From Clostridiales bacterium UBA6114 (GTDB taxonomy: Bacteria; Bacillota; Clostridia; Oscillospirales; Butyricicoccaceae): 64,000 bases of DNA. The notes below the pieces were generated by a model. The model saw only the letters and a list, made by a program, of their open reading frames with translations. It was not told the origin of the DNA and did not search any database. The DNA is taken from the NCBI GenBank assembly GCA_002423435.1, contig DIWE01000018.1:133717-197716 (forward strand), in the 5' to 3' direction. Shown one piece after another: positions 7,338 to 17,589 of this stretch (positions are counted from its first letter, which is position 1; each line of letters begins with the position of its first letter). Position numbers and translations under genes: made by a program.

Positions 7338-8374
7338 GTCCGGCGAAATTTTCAGGCGATGTCCGGGACATTGTGATCAGCACGCGGATCCGCCTTGCGA
7401 GAAACCTGAAGGATTATCCCTTTGCCACGAAGCTTCAGGCAACGCAGGCAAAGGAGATGATCGCGGCAGTCCACGACGCGCTTAAAAAAAGCCCCGCCTT
7501 AAAAGCGCAGCTTTCCTTTTTCAACATGTCCGACTTCGACGAATCGAAGGTCGGGTCCCTCGTCGAGCGCCATCTGATTTCCCCCGAGTTTGCAAACTCT
7601 CACGCCGAGCGCTCGCTGGTGCTTTCCGGGGACGAACGGATCTCCGTCATGTTAAACGAGGAGGACCACATACGGCTCCAGGTCATGGGAACGGGGCTTT
7701 GCCCCGACGACTGTCTGAAAGGGGCGGTAATGCTCGACATGCTGCTCGACGAGTCGTTAAATCTCGCCTTCAACGAGGAGCTCGGCTATCTCACCCATTG
7801 CCCGACGAATCTGGGCACCGGGCTTCGCGCCTCGGCCATGATGCATCTGCCGATGCTGACGCGGTGCGGCGAGATTTCCCGGATGATCGCGGACGCGGGC
7901 AAGATCGGGATCGCCGTCAGAGGCCTGTACGGGGAGGGAAGCCGGGTCAAAAGCGAGCTTTACCAGATCTCGAACCAGCTTACCCTGGGCTTTACGGAGG
8001 AGGAGATCGTCGAGCGCTTAACGGGCATTGCCGAACAGATTATCTCCCGGGAGCGGTCGCTGCGCGAAATGGCGCTTAAAAAAGCGCGCAACGAGTTCGA
8101 GGACCGGATTTTCCGCTCGGCAGCCGTCTTAAAAAGCGCGCGGCTTATAAGCGCCGACGAGGCGGAGAATCTGATTTCCGATTTGCGGCTCGGAGTCTCC
8201 TGCTCTCTGATTTTGGGGATCGATTTTGACCTGATAAACCGGATGCAATATGAAATCGGGCCGGCGAGCATCACATTAAATCACGGCTTGCCGTCTTCTC
8301 CGGCCGAGCGCGACAGGCTCCGGGCGGCTTATCTGCGAAAGACGCTTTCCGGAACATGCAAGGATAACGAATAA
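7334..8374 (+). CDS. mcsB: Protein arginine kinase McsB
   Basis: A 346-aa guanidino-kinase-fold protein. Typical blocks are VISTRIRLARNLKDYPF, LNEEDHIRLQVMGTGL, YLTHCPTNLGTGLRAS (catalytic Cys loop) and VRGLYGEGS. It phosphorylates arginines on substrates such as CtsR, marking them for ClpCP degradation. The length is typical. It overlaps mcsA and is 26 bp upstream of clpC with an AAAGGAATG leader. Confidence 0.96.
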   Translation: MSPAKFSGDVRDIVISTRIRLARNLKDYPFATKLQATQAKEMIAAVHDALKKSPALKAQLSFFNMSDFDESKVGSLVERHLISPEFANSHAERSLVLSGDERISVMLNEEDHIRLQVMGTGLCPDDCLKGAVMLDMLLDESLNLAFNEELGYLTHCPTNLGTGLRASAMMHLPMLTRCGEISRMIADAGKIGIAVRGLYGEGSRVKSELYQISNQLTLGFTEEEIVERLTGIAEQIISRERSLREMALKKARNEFEDRIFRSAAVLKSARLISADEAENLISDLRLGVSCSLILGIDFDLINRMQYEIGPASITLNHGLPSSPAERDRLRAAYLRKTLSGTCKDNE

Positions 8375-8400
8375 GACAAATAACAGAAAGGAATGTTGTT

Positions 8401-10881
<2,481 letters not shown>

Positions 10882-10899
10882 AAATTCCCGGACAGAGAT

Positions 10900-10929
10900 G
10901 CGGCCGGACTGATAACGCAGTCCGGCCGC
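10900..10929 (+). terminator. Terminator of the ctsR-clpC operon
   Basis: An 11-bp perfect stem GCGGCCGGACT/AGTCCGGCCGC with an 8-nt loop, 19 bp after the clpC stop. The downstream T-run is weak. Confidence 0.6.
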
Positions 10930-11051
10930 GATCTATCCTTAAAACGCGAAGAACGGCCCGCGGCGCAGGGAAAACTGCATATTTTGCCGGAATGTCGGCC
11001 AAAGCCATTGATTTGCGCGATGAAACATGCTAAGATGGATAAGCGCTATCC

Positions 11052-11094
11052 GCCTCTGTGGTTAAATGGATATAACAGCCCCCTCCTAAGGGGC
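11052..11094 (+). pseudogene. 5' half of a second tRNA-Arg(CCT)-like gene
   Basis: The sequence fits tRNA positions 1-43: acceptor GCCTCTG, TG, a D-arm opened by GTTAAATGG and closed by AAC, then a perfect anticodon arm GCCCC-CTCCTAA-GGGGC. The CCT falls exactly at position 34. The T-arm and 3' acceptor (expected CAGAGGC) are absent from what follows. A separate 7-bp pair GCGCTAT (11043)/ATAGCGC (11111) encloses the block. It looks like a tRNA remnant split by an old insertion, 79 bp upstream of the intact tRNA-Arg(CCT). Confidence 0.5.
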
Positions 11095-11130
11095 AGCGGC
11101 CGTCGCACAAATAGCGCCAAAACTTCATAT

Positions 11131-11305
<175 letters not shown>

Positions 11306-11339
11306 AATCGGTGAAAATGGCTTTTTTGCTAATCGGCGA

Positions 11340-11615
11340 TTAGCAAGGCTTTTTCGAAACCAGCTCGGCCAGAGACGCCGCGAGCTCAGGCGACCGTCGA
11401 AGCTGCTCGATGATGGATGCCACGTCTATGGCCGGAGAATTGTCCGCAGGCGGACGAACCTCCCGCAGATCGGGCTTCACGTAAAAGGACTGCTCGAATT
11501 TTTGAGCGTTGACCTTTCTGTCCTCGTCCAGAATGTGCGCATAGACGCGGGTGATCATGTCGATCTGCGCGTGCCCAATGTCGCCCTACAGCCGCATGGA
11601 CTCGCAGAAGCGCTG
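11340..11615 (-). pseudogene. Tyrosine recombinase (integrase) C-terminal remnant
   Basis: The minus-strand frame reads GDIGHAQIDMITRVYAHILDEDRKVNAQKF, the C-terminal box of phage/ICE tyrosine integrases with the conserved GH and active-site Tyr (VYAHI). A tail ending LVSKKPC follows. Directly before GDIGHA the frame has a TAG stop (MRL-stop-GDIG). The upstream part is lost into an unrelated plus-strand remnant. It sits beside the attachment site, as an integrase should, but cannot encode a working enzyme. Confidence 0.75.
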
Positions 11616-11619
11616 CGGC

Positions 11620-11745
11620 AGCATTACCCAGAAAGAATTCAACGACTGGAGTTGGCAGGCCATAGACAAGCGCGACCGCTGCCTTGCCGGTGAGATAATG
11701 TTTGACGAATTTCAGAAATGGCTTGATAAGACGAAAAAGAGGTAA
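11620..11745 (+). pseudogene. C-terminal fragment of an unrecognised protein
   Basis: The plus-strand frame gives SITQKEFNDWSWQAIDKRD and then a segment ending KWLDKTKKR before TAA. Composition and helix pattern look like a genuine protein tail, but no start or ribosome site lies upstream, where the opposite-strand integrase remnant begins. It is probably a gene broken by the rearrangement that truncated the integrase. I do not recognise the family. Confidence 0.4.
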
Positions 11746-11759
11746 TAGCCGGCAAGAAA

Positions 11760-11791
11760 CGGGTATCGGACATACCAATGACCGATACCCG
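11760..11791 (+). terminator. Stem-loop after the fragment
   Basis: A 10-bp perfect stem CGGGTATCGG/CCGATACCCG with a 12-nt loop. No strong T-run follows, so termination is uncertain. Confidence 0.4.
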
Positions 11792-11906
11792 CTGATTATA
11801 GCTATGCGACAATTAATCAAAAAGTTTTGGATTCTATGCAACCGAAATGGATTTTTCCGGAGTAGATAAGTAAAGGGCCCTACCGCAAATCATAGGAGGT
11901 GGAAGG

Positions 11907-12473
11907 ATGGAGGACAGCCGCATAGTGGAACTATATTGGACGCGCTCTGAGAGCGCAATAGAAGAAACAGCAACCAAATACGGGAAATACTGCTATGCCA
12001 TCGCCAACAACATTCTTGCAAATGCCGAGGATGCACAGGAGAGCGTGAACGATATGTACTTAGGCGCATGGAACAGTATGCCGACCCATCGCCCCGCTGT
12101 CCTGTCGTCGTTCCTGGGAAAAATCACCCGAAGAATATCCATTAAGAAGTGGCAGGAAAAATATGCTGCTAAACGTGGCGGCGGTGAAATTGCGCTTGCT
12201 CTTGACGAGCTGTCCGATTGCATCCCTTCGGGGGAGAGCGTTCAAAAAGAAATGGAAATGACGGAACTGTCAAAAGTCATCGACAATTTTGTTATGGCCC
12301 TGCCGGTTACTGAAATGCGCGTTTTTATCTGCCGCTACTGGTATCTTGACCCTATCTCTGACATCTGTCAGCAATTCGGATTTTCGCAGGGCAAGGTAAA
12401 GTCCATGCTCTACAGGACAAGGCATAAGCTCTTATTGCAGTTAGAAAGGGAGGGCATTACCTGTGACAACTGA
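11907..12473 (+). CDS. ECF-type RNA polymerase sigma factor
   Basis: A 188-aa protein with a sigma region 2-like part (about 15-80: YGKYCYAIANNILANAEDAQESVNDMYLGAW) and a region 4 HTH (about 135-180: MRVFICRYWYLDPISDICQQFGFSQGKVKSMLYRTRHKLL). AGGAGGT lies six nt before the ATG at 11907. It overlaps the next gene by 11 nt; that gene encodes a membrane protein of the type that often accompanies such sigma factors. This suggests a sigma/anti-sigma pair. It sits on the tRNA-Arg island. The regulon is unknown. Confidence 0.85.
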   Translation: MEDSRIVELYWTRSESAIEETATKYGKYCYAIANNILANAEDAQESVNDMYLGAWNSMPTHRPAVLSSFLGKITRRISIKKWQEKYAAKRGGGEIALALDELSDCIPSGESVQKEMEMTELSKVIDNFVMALPVTEMRVFICRYWYLDPISDICQQFGFSQGKVKSMLYRTRHKLLLQLEREGITCDN

Positions 12474-13584
12474 GATGCTTTTGGAGGCTATCGGGAATAT
12501 AAACTCCGAGGCGATTAGGGACGCGAAAGCCAAATACTTAGCAAATCAAGAAGAATTAACGAATCGTGTAAGTCATTTTGCTCACCGCCAAGGAATAAAC
12601 CGCCGAATGAGCAGACGCCGCCTGGCGACTGTGCTTATAATTGTGGCAATTCTGCTGACACTCACCATAACGGCTCTGGCCTATTTCGGCGTCGGTGCAT
12701 GGTTTAAGAGCTTCTTTGCCAAACGCTCGGGAGGCGAGCTGTCGTCGGGGCAGCAGCAGTACATTGATGAAACGGCCGTGGACATAGGCCAGAGCGTAAC
12801 GGTGGATGGCTATACCGTCACCGTTAATTCCGCAATCTGCGATGAGCAAACCCTCTATCTCACCATTAATATTGAGGCACCGGAGGGTGTTAAAATAGAT
12901 ATGGACTCTGATGAAGGGAACCTCTCTTTCGGAGAAGTGAAATGCAAAAGCACGGGAACCTATACTCAAACAGGTCATTTGAGTTCAATGGGCCGCACTT
13001 GGTTTCCGCTTGAAGATGGAGACGGCAGGGAGAATACCGCCACCCTTCTTATGCGAGAGCAGTATGTGATGTCGGCAGACAGTAATCGAGTTTATACGGA
13101 TGGCGAAATCTGGAGACTCGAACTTGCAGAACTGCAAGCACGGACAAATGCGCCTTATTATGATGAAGTGACAACACTAATAGAGGGCGGCTGGAGTTTT
13201 GAGTTCCCATTGACCGAAATGAACGGAGAAGTAGAAATGATTTCTTCCCCGGTGGTCTGTGTGGCACAGTCGGGTGGTGAGATGGGCCCGAGAGAAAGCG
13301 TAGAAATGATGGTCGATTCCTTCGTCCTGCGCCCCTTCAGCGTCACTTTAAGGTATAGTTTTATCCCCGGAAACAGACCGGAGGCGGTGGATATTCTGGA
13401 TGTATATTTGGTGATGAAGGACGCGAGTACAATTACAGCCCGGCCAAGGTCTGGCGGCGGTGCAGGTGGAGTGGGGTCTACCGGAGGGACGATGTCCTAC
13501 GTGTTTGACGCCCCTGTTATGCTCGGCGAGGTGGCATACGTCGTGTTGCCTGATGATGTTCATGTGCCTTTCCCCGAGGAATAA
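12463..13584 (+). CDS. DUF4179-type membrane protein, probable anti-sigma partner
   Basis: A 373-aa protein with a GTG start overlapping the sigma gene. A cytoplasmic N-terminal part (about 1-60) is followed by one membrane helix (LATVLIIVAILLTLTITALAYF, about 63-84). A large extracytoplasmic region contains the DUF4179-like signature (YIDETAVDIGQSVTVDGYTVTVNSAICDEQTLYLTINIEAP). This architecture in Clostridia goes with ECF sigma factors and is taken as an anti-sigma or sensor. The function is inferred from position and topology only. Confidence 0.7.
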   Translation: MTTEMLLEAIGNINSEAIRDAKAKYLANQEELTNRVSHFAHRQGINRRMSRRRLATVLIIVAILLTLTITALAYFGVGAWFKSFFAKRSGGELSSGQQQYIDETAVDIGQSVTVDGYTVTVNSAICDEQTLYLTINIEAPEGVKIDMDSDEGNLSFGEVKCKSTGTYTQTGHLSSMGRTWFPLEDGDGRENTATLLMREQYVMSADSNRVYTDGEIWRLELAELQARTNAPYYDEVTTLIEGGWSFEFPLTEMNGEVEMISSPVVCVAQSGGEMGPRESVEMMVDSFVLRPFSVTLRYSFIPGNRPEAVDILDVYLVMKDASTITARPRSGGGAGGVGSTGGTMSYVFDAPVMLGEVAYVVLPDDVHVPFPEE

Positions 13585-14156
13585 CAGTAAGCACTCAAAG
13601 GCCAACTTGGCCCGAAATACTGCCCTTAATTTTCGTCGTGCCGAAATTCTCCAAACGAAAACTATAGGCTTAGTCCAAACGAAAGATATATCTTGCTGCT
13701 TTTCTGCTGGCAAAGATTTTCTCTTAAACGAATTGCAAAAACGATAAGCCTGCCAATGTTTATAGCAAAAAAACGTTTGCACGCCATATTAAATAAGATT
13801 TCCAAGCCAACGTAAACGGATATCCGGACAGGACTTGAGATCGGAACTTTATGGTTCGCGGCGCTAAAGAGTGGCTATTGGGGGCTGAGCGAAAGAATGT
13901 GGGATAAGTGTGCCCCGTATTTGCGGGAATGGTACTTTGAAAAGTTTGAGAAACATATGCATATGAACGTGGTATCCACGACAACCGTGTCATTGTCGGA
14001 AGTATATACTTCTTTACGAACAAATTGTGGAGTTGAAATAGTGATTTTTGAAAACCACGATTACACAAAACCTGCGCTGTTTTATTTTTATACTCAATAG
14101 GGTTTGTCATTAGACCTTATCGAGTATATTTGTAAAATCGATGCTTAGCTTATCTG
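13585..14156. other. No recognisable gene (572 bp)
   Basis: Short broken frames occur on both strands, none with a ribosome site or a recognisable domain. The longest plus-strand frame (13897-14100) has odd composition and no start context. It probably contains decayed mobile-element sequence. Confidence 0.5.
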
Positions 14157-14199
14157 CACAAAAATGCCGCACTTTATTCCTGAGTGCGGCATTTTTGTG
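14157..14199. terminator. Strong terminator upstream of abiE
   Basis: A 17-bp perfect stem CACAAAAATGCCGCACT/AGTGCGGCATTTTTGTG with a 9-nt loop. T-rich on one side and A-rich on the other, so likely bidirectional. Confidence 0.8.
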
Positions 14200-14228
14200 T
14201 TGACAGCAATTACCACTGGGTGTATAGT
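14200..14228 (+). promoter_or_regulatory. Promoter of the abiE toxin-antitoxin pair
   Basis: TTGACA (14200-14205), 17-nt spacer, TATAGT (14223-14228), 48 bp upstream of the abiEi start and directly after a terminator. The antitoxin family typically autoregulates such promoters. Confidence 0.7.
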
Positions 14229-14276
14229 AAATTATTAAGTTGCCGCATTGCGAAAATGAATGAGGAGCTTTTGTGA

Positions 14277-14933
14277 ATGGCCGAAACGGACATCCTCACG
14301 GATAAATATCAAAACATAATTAAGTACATTCAGAGCCGCGAGCAGGCTGCGGGAGGCAATTCAGCCGCGCTGCTGATCAAAACGGGAGAGCTAACCGCAC
14401 TCAAAATTTATTATCGGGACATTGCGGCGCTGATCAATGCGGGCTTTCTGGAAAAGGTCAAGCAGGGGTATTACAGGGTCGTTGTTTCAAAAGAGAGTTC
14501 CGCGCCGACCGAAGCCTCTGTTATTGCTTCACTCTATCCGGACGGTGTCCTGTGCATGTATGCGGCCCTGTTTTATTATGGCTACAGTGACCGCACTCCG
14601 CTGAGCTGGGATATCGCGATTAACCGGGATACTTCAAAGGCCAGATTCAAAATAGATTACCCTTATGTGCAGCCGTATTATATGAAGCCGGAGCATCTGT
14701 CTTACGGCGTTGCGACCGCTGAATACGAGGACTGCCAGATGCAGATTTTCGATCGTGATCGCCTGATCTGTGAATGTATTAAGAACGAGAACAAAATGGA
14801 TCGGGAGAGCTATAACAAGGCGATTCAGGGATACGTCGCGGATTCGAAGAAATCCGTTGTTAATCTGCTCTCGTACGCAAGGAAGCGGAATATCGTCGCA
14901 AAAGTGAAAGACAGGATCGGAGTGTGGCTGTAA
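14277..14933 (+). CDS. AbiEi-family type IV antitoxin
   Basis: A 218-aa protein with an N-terminal winged HTH (GELTALKIYYRDIAALINAGFLEKVKQGYYRVV, about 40-72) followed by the AbiEi C-terminal domain (ASVIASLYPDGVLCMYAALFYYGYSDRTP, then RDRLICECIKNENKMDRESYNKAIQGY). This family represses the abiE promoter and neutralises AbiEii. GAGGAGC lies eight nt upstream of the ATG. The stop overlaps the abiEii start (TAATG). Together they form an abortive-infection type toxin-antitoxin pair just upstream of the restriction-like operon. Confidence 0.85.
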   Translation: MAETDILTDKYQNIIKYIQSREQAAGGNSAALLIKTGELTALKIYYRDIAALINAGFLEKVKQGYYRVVVSKESSAPTEASVIASLYPDGVLCMYAALFYYGYSDRTPLSWDIAINRDTSKARFKIDYPYVQPYYMKPEHLSYGVATAEYEDCQMQIFDRDRLICECIKNENKMDRESYNKAIQGYVADSKKSVVNLLSYARKRNIVAKVKDRIGVWL

Positions 14934-15850
14934 TGGAAGACAGAGGCGCATCCGTCCTTGCCAAGCTGAAAAATAAGGCTAAAGTGTCGGGTAAGCCGCT
15001 CCAAATACATATGCAGCTGTTCTGCCAGGAAGAATTTTTGCGAAGGCTGTCTATGTCGGAGTATGCGGACAACCTGATTTTAAAAGGCGGTTTGTTCATT
15101 TATACGCTGACAAGCTTTGAGGGCCGCGCTACCGTTGATATCGATTTCCTCCTGCGTCAACTTCCGGGGACTGTTGAGGAAATCGAGGCTATTATCCGGA
15201 CAATTTTGGCCATTGATACCGGAAACAATTTTATTATCTTCGAGGCAAAAGGGTTTACTCCGATTGCCTTGGAGCGAAAATATAAAGGCGTTGAATTTCA
15301 AATCATCGGCCATATCAAGAATACCCGGACACCCTTTAATGTTGATATCAGTATAGGTGACGTGATCGTCCCCAAAGCAGAAAAACGTACAATTCCGGTG
15401 CAGCTTGAAGACTTTGAATGTCCGCAAGTCAGCACCTATTCCCTTGAAAGCACAATCGCCGAAAAATTCGATGCCATGCTGCAACGCCTTGAACTGAACA
15501 GCCGGATGAAGGATTTTTACGACATCTATTTTCTGGCACATACATTTGATTTTGACGGCAGAAAGCTACAGGAAGCGATTTTTGAGACGCTGCAAAACCG
15601 CGGCACCGCCTATAACCGTGACAGCCTGAAGGCCATTATTGCACTGGCAGACAATAGTGATATGCAGACCCGATGGCGTCAAGCTGTACGCCGAATGCAG
15701 TTGCCGGAGCTGGCGTTTACAGAAATGATAAACACGCTACAAACCTTCCTCGCCCCGGTTTTTGATGCAATAGTTAATGAAGGTGAATTGCTGAAAATGT
15801 GGTCGGTAGAAGATCAAGCGTGGTGTAATGCAATTCGGGGGAAAAACTGA
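14933..15850 (+). CDS. AbiEii-family nucleotidyltransferase toxin
   Basis: A 305-aa protein with the minimal nucleotidyltransferase motif NLILKGGLFIYTLTSFEGRATVDIDFLLR (the GG and D-x-D catalytic residues, about residues 48-77) and DVIVPKAEKRTIPV. A later STIAEKFDAMLQRL...RMKDFYDIYFLA block matches the AbiEii/AbiGii family. Such toxins transfer nucleotides onto tRNA or other targets to arrest growth. The ATG at 14933 overlaps the abiEi stop; an upstream in-frame GTG (14924) is less likely. Confidence 0.85.
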   Translation: MEDRGASVLAKLKNKAKVSGKPLQIHMQLFCQEEFLRRLSMSEYADNLILKGGLFIYTLTSFEGRATVDIDFLLRQLPGTVEEIEAIIRTILAIDTGNNFIIFEAKGFTPIALERKYKGVEFQIIGHIKNTRTPFNVDISIGDVIVPKAEKRTIPVQLEDFECPQVSTYSLESTIAEKFDAMLQRLELNSRMKDFYDIYFLAHTFDFDGRKLQEAIFETLQNRGTAYNRDSLKAIIALADNSDMQTRWRQAVRRMQLPELAFTEMINTLQTFLAPVFDAIVNEGELLKMWSVEDQAWCNAIRGKN

Positions 15851-15909
15851 CAGAGCAATTAGTATTCTAAGTTGGCACCAACATGGCACTAAAGACCTGT
15901 TCATAACTG

Positions 15910-15938
15910 TTGACATTGTTAGATCTTTGAGCTTATAA
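15910..15938 (+). promoter_or_regulatory. Promoter of the hsdMS-ATPase-HNH operon
   Basis: TTGACA (15910-15915), 17-nt spacer, TTATAA (15933-15938), only 16 bp before the hsdM ATG, so a very short leader. AAGGCGG serves as ribosome site. No other promoter of this quality is visible inside the operon. Confidence 0.65.
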
Positions 15939-15954
15939 AAAAGGCGGTAGAAAT

Positions 15955-17589
15955 ATGTTGGAGAATAATTCTGTTTTAAAAAGTAAAATAACTCAACTTT
16001 GGAATAAACTTTGGAGCGGTGGTATATCAAACCCTTTAACAGCTATTGAACAAATTTCGTATTTGCTTTTTATGAAAAGACTAGATGATCTTGACTCAAA
16101 GCGGGTTGCGAATTCCCAAATCTCCAGGAAACCTTATACATCCAAATTTGAGGGCTTCTGGATTCCTCCAGAATATGTATTCCCATTAGATAAAAGCAAG
16201 CCTCAGCAGGAAGCTGAGAAAGAAAAAGAAGAAAAAGAAAAGCCATTTGCAGTTAATAAACAAGACCTTCGATGGAGTCAGTTTAATCAGATGAAGCCGG
16301 AGGAAATGCTTGTTCATGTGCAGACTAAAGTTTTTCCGTTTTTAAAGACGCTTAATGGCGATGAATCGTCATTTACTCATTATATGAAAGATGCTGTCTT
16401 TATTATCCAGAAGCCATCTATACTGGTAGAAGCAATTTCAACCATTGAAGAGATATATGAAGAAATTGAAAAAGATGCTAATGAAAGTGGGCAAACGTTT
16501 CAGGATATACAGGGTGATGTCTATGAAATGCTTCTTTCTGAAATCGCTACGGCAGGAAAAAACGGACAGTTTAGAACTCCTAGACAAATAATTAAGTTAA
16601 TTGCTGAATTAGTTGAACCTCAATTAGGAAATCGAATTGCAGATCCGGCCTGTGGAACTGGCGGGTTTCTTCTTGGTGCTTATCAGTATATAGTAACTCA
16701 ACTCAATAAAAATAAAGAGAATGCTCAAACCGATGAAGATGGGTTTATTCGTTGTTCAGTAAGTGGACTGCTTTCACAGGAAGTAAGTGATATATTGAAT
16801 GACAGCCTTTATGGCTACGATATTGATGTTACAATGGTCCGTTTAGCTCTAATGAACTTAATGATGCACGGAGTTGATAACCCGCATATTGATTACAGGG
16901 ATACATTAAGCCAAGAATTTAATGAGTCCAATCAGTATCAGATCGTAATGGCCAATCCGCCTTTTACTGGCAGTATTGATAAAGCTGATATTAATAAAGT
17001 CTTCCAATTGAATACAACGAAAACCGAATTATTGTTTTTGGAAAATATTTATAATATGCTTAAAATAGGTGGAACTGCAGGTGTAATCGTCCCACAGGGT
17101 GTTTTATTCGGTAGCAATAAAGTTTTTATCGCCGCTAGAAGAATATTAATTGAAAAGTGTGAGCTTAAAGCGGTTATAACTATGCCAAGCGGTATATTTA
17201 AGCCTTATGCCGGAGTTAGCACTGCTATTTTGATCTTCACCAAAGGTGGCGAAACAGAAAATGTCTGGTTTTATGATATGCAAAGCGATGGCCGTAGTTT
17301 GGATGACAAGCGTATAAAGATAGTTGGAGATTATGGAGATCTACAGGATATTGTTACTCAATTTAAAAACCGAAACCCCAATATAGGAAGTAATCGTAAA
17401 GCAAAATTCTTTTTTGTTCCATTGAATGAGATCGTTGCAAAAAATTACGATCTTTCATTAAATAAATATAAAGAAGACACCTATGAAGAAATCAAATACG
17501 AAAATCCAGAAATTATTTTAGCGAAATTAAAAACACTAGAAAATGAAATAAACAGTGGATTGGTTGATCTTGAGAGGATTCTACAATGA
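15955..17589 (+). CDS. hsdM: Type I restriction-modification DNA methyltransferase subunit
   Basis: A 544-aa N6-adenine methyltransferase. It has the HsdM N-terminal domain (KITQLWNKLWSGGISNPLTAIEQISYLLFMKRLDDL), the SAM motif DPACGTGGFL (about residue 230) and catalytic NPPF (about 333). A C-terminal part ends in a coil (LAKLKTLENEINSGLVDLERI). With HsdS it would form an M2S methylase. The operon contains no hsdR: the stop overlaps hsdS (ATGA), and the two genes after hsdS encode an ATPase and an HNH nuclease. The gene is A+T-rich relative to the chromosome, consistent with transfer. Confidence 0.95.
   Translation: MLENNSVLKSKITQLWNKLWSGGISNPLTAIEQISYLLFMKRLDDLDSKRVANSQISRKPYTSKFEGFWIPPEYVFPLDKSKPQQEAEKEKEEKEKPFAVNKQDLRWSQFNQMKPEEMLVHVQTKVFPFLKTLNGDESSFTHYMKDAVFIIQKPSILVEAISTIEEIYEEIEKDANESGQTFQDIQGDVYEMLLSEIATAGKNGQFRTPRQIIKLIAELVEPQLGNRIADPACGTGGFLLGAYQYIVTQLNKNKENAQTDEDGFIRCSVSGLLSQEVSDILNDSLYGYDIDVTMVRLALMNLMMHGVDNPHIDYRDTLSQEFNESNQYQIVMANPPFTGSIDKADINKVFQLNTTKTELLFLENIYNMLKIGGTAGVIVPQGVLFGSNKVFIAARRILIEKCELKAVITMPSGIFKPYAGVSTAILIFTKGGETENVWFYDMQSDGRSLDDKRIKIVGDYGDLQDIVTQFKNRNPNIGSNRKAKFFFVPLNEIVAKNYDLSLNKYKEDTYEEIKYENPEIILAKLKTLENEINSGLVDLERILQ

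Noticed and set aside
13897..14100. 67-codon plus-strand frame after the DUF4179-type gene
   Set aside because: No ribosome site, no family resemblance, and surrounding frames are equally broken, so it was left as unassigned sequence.
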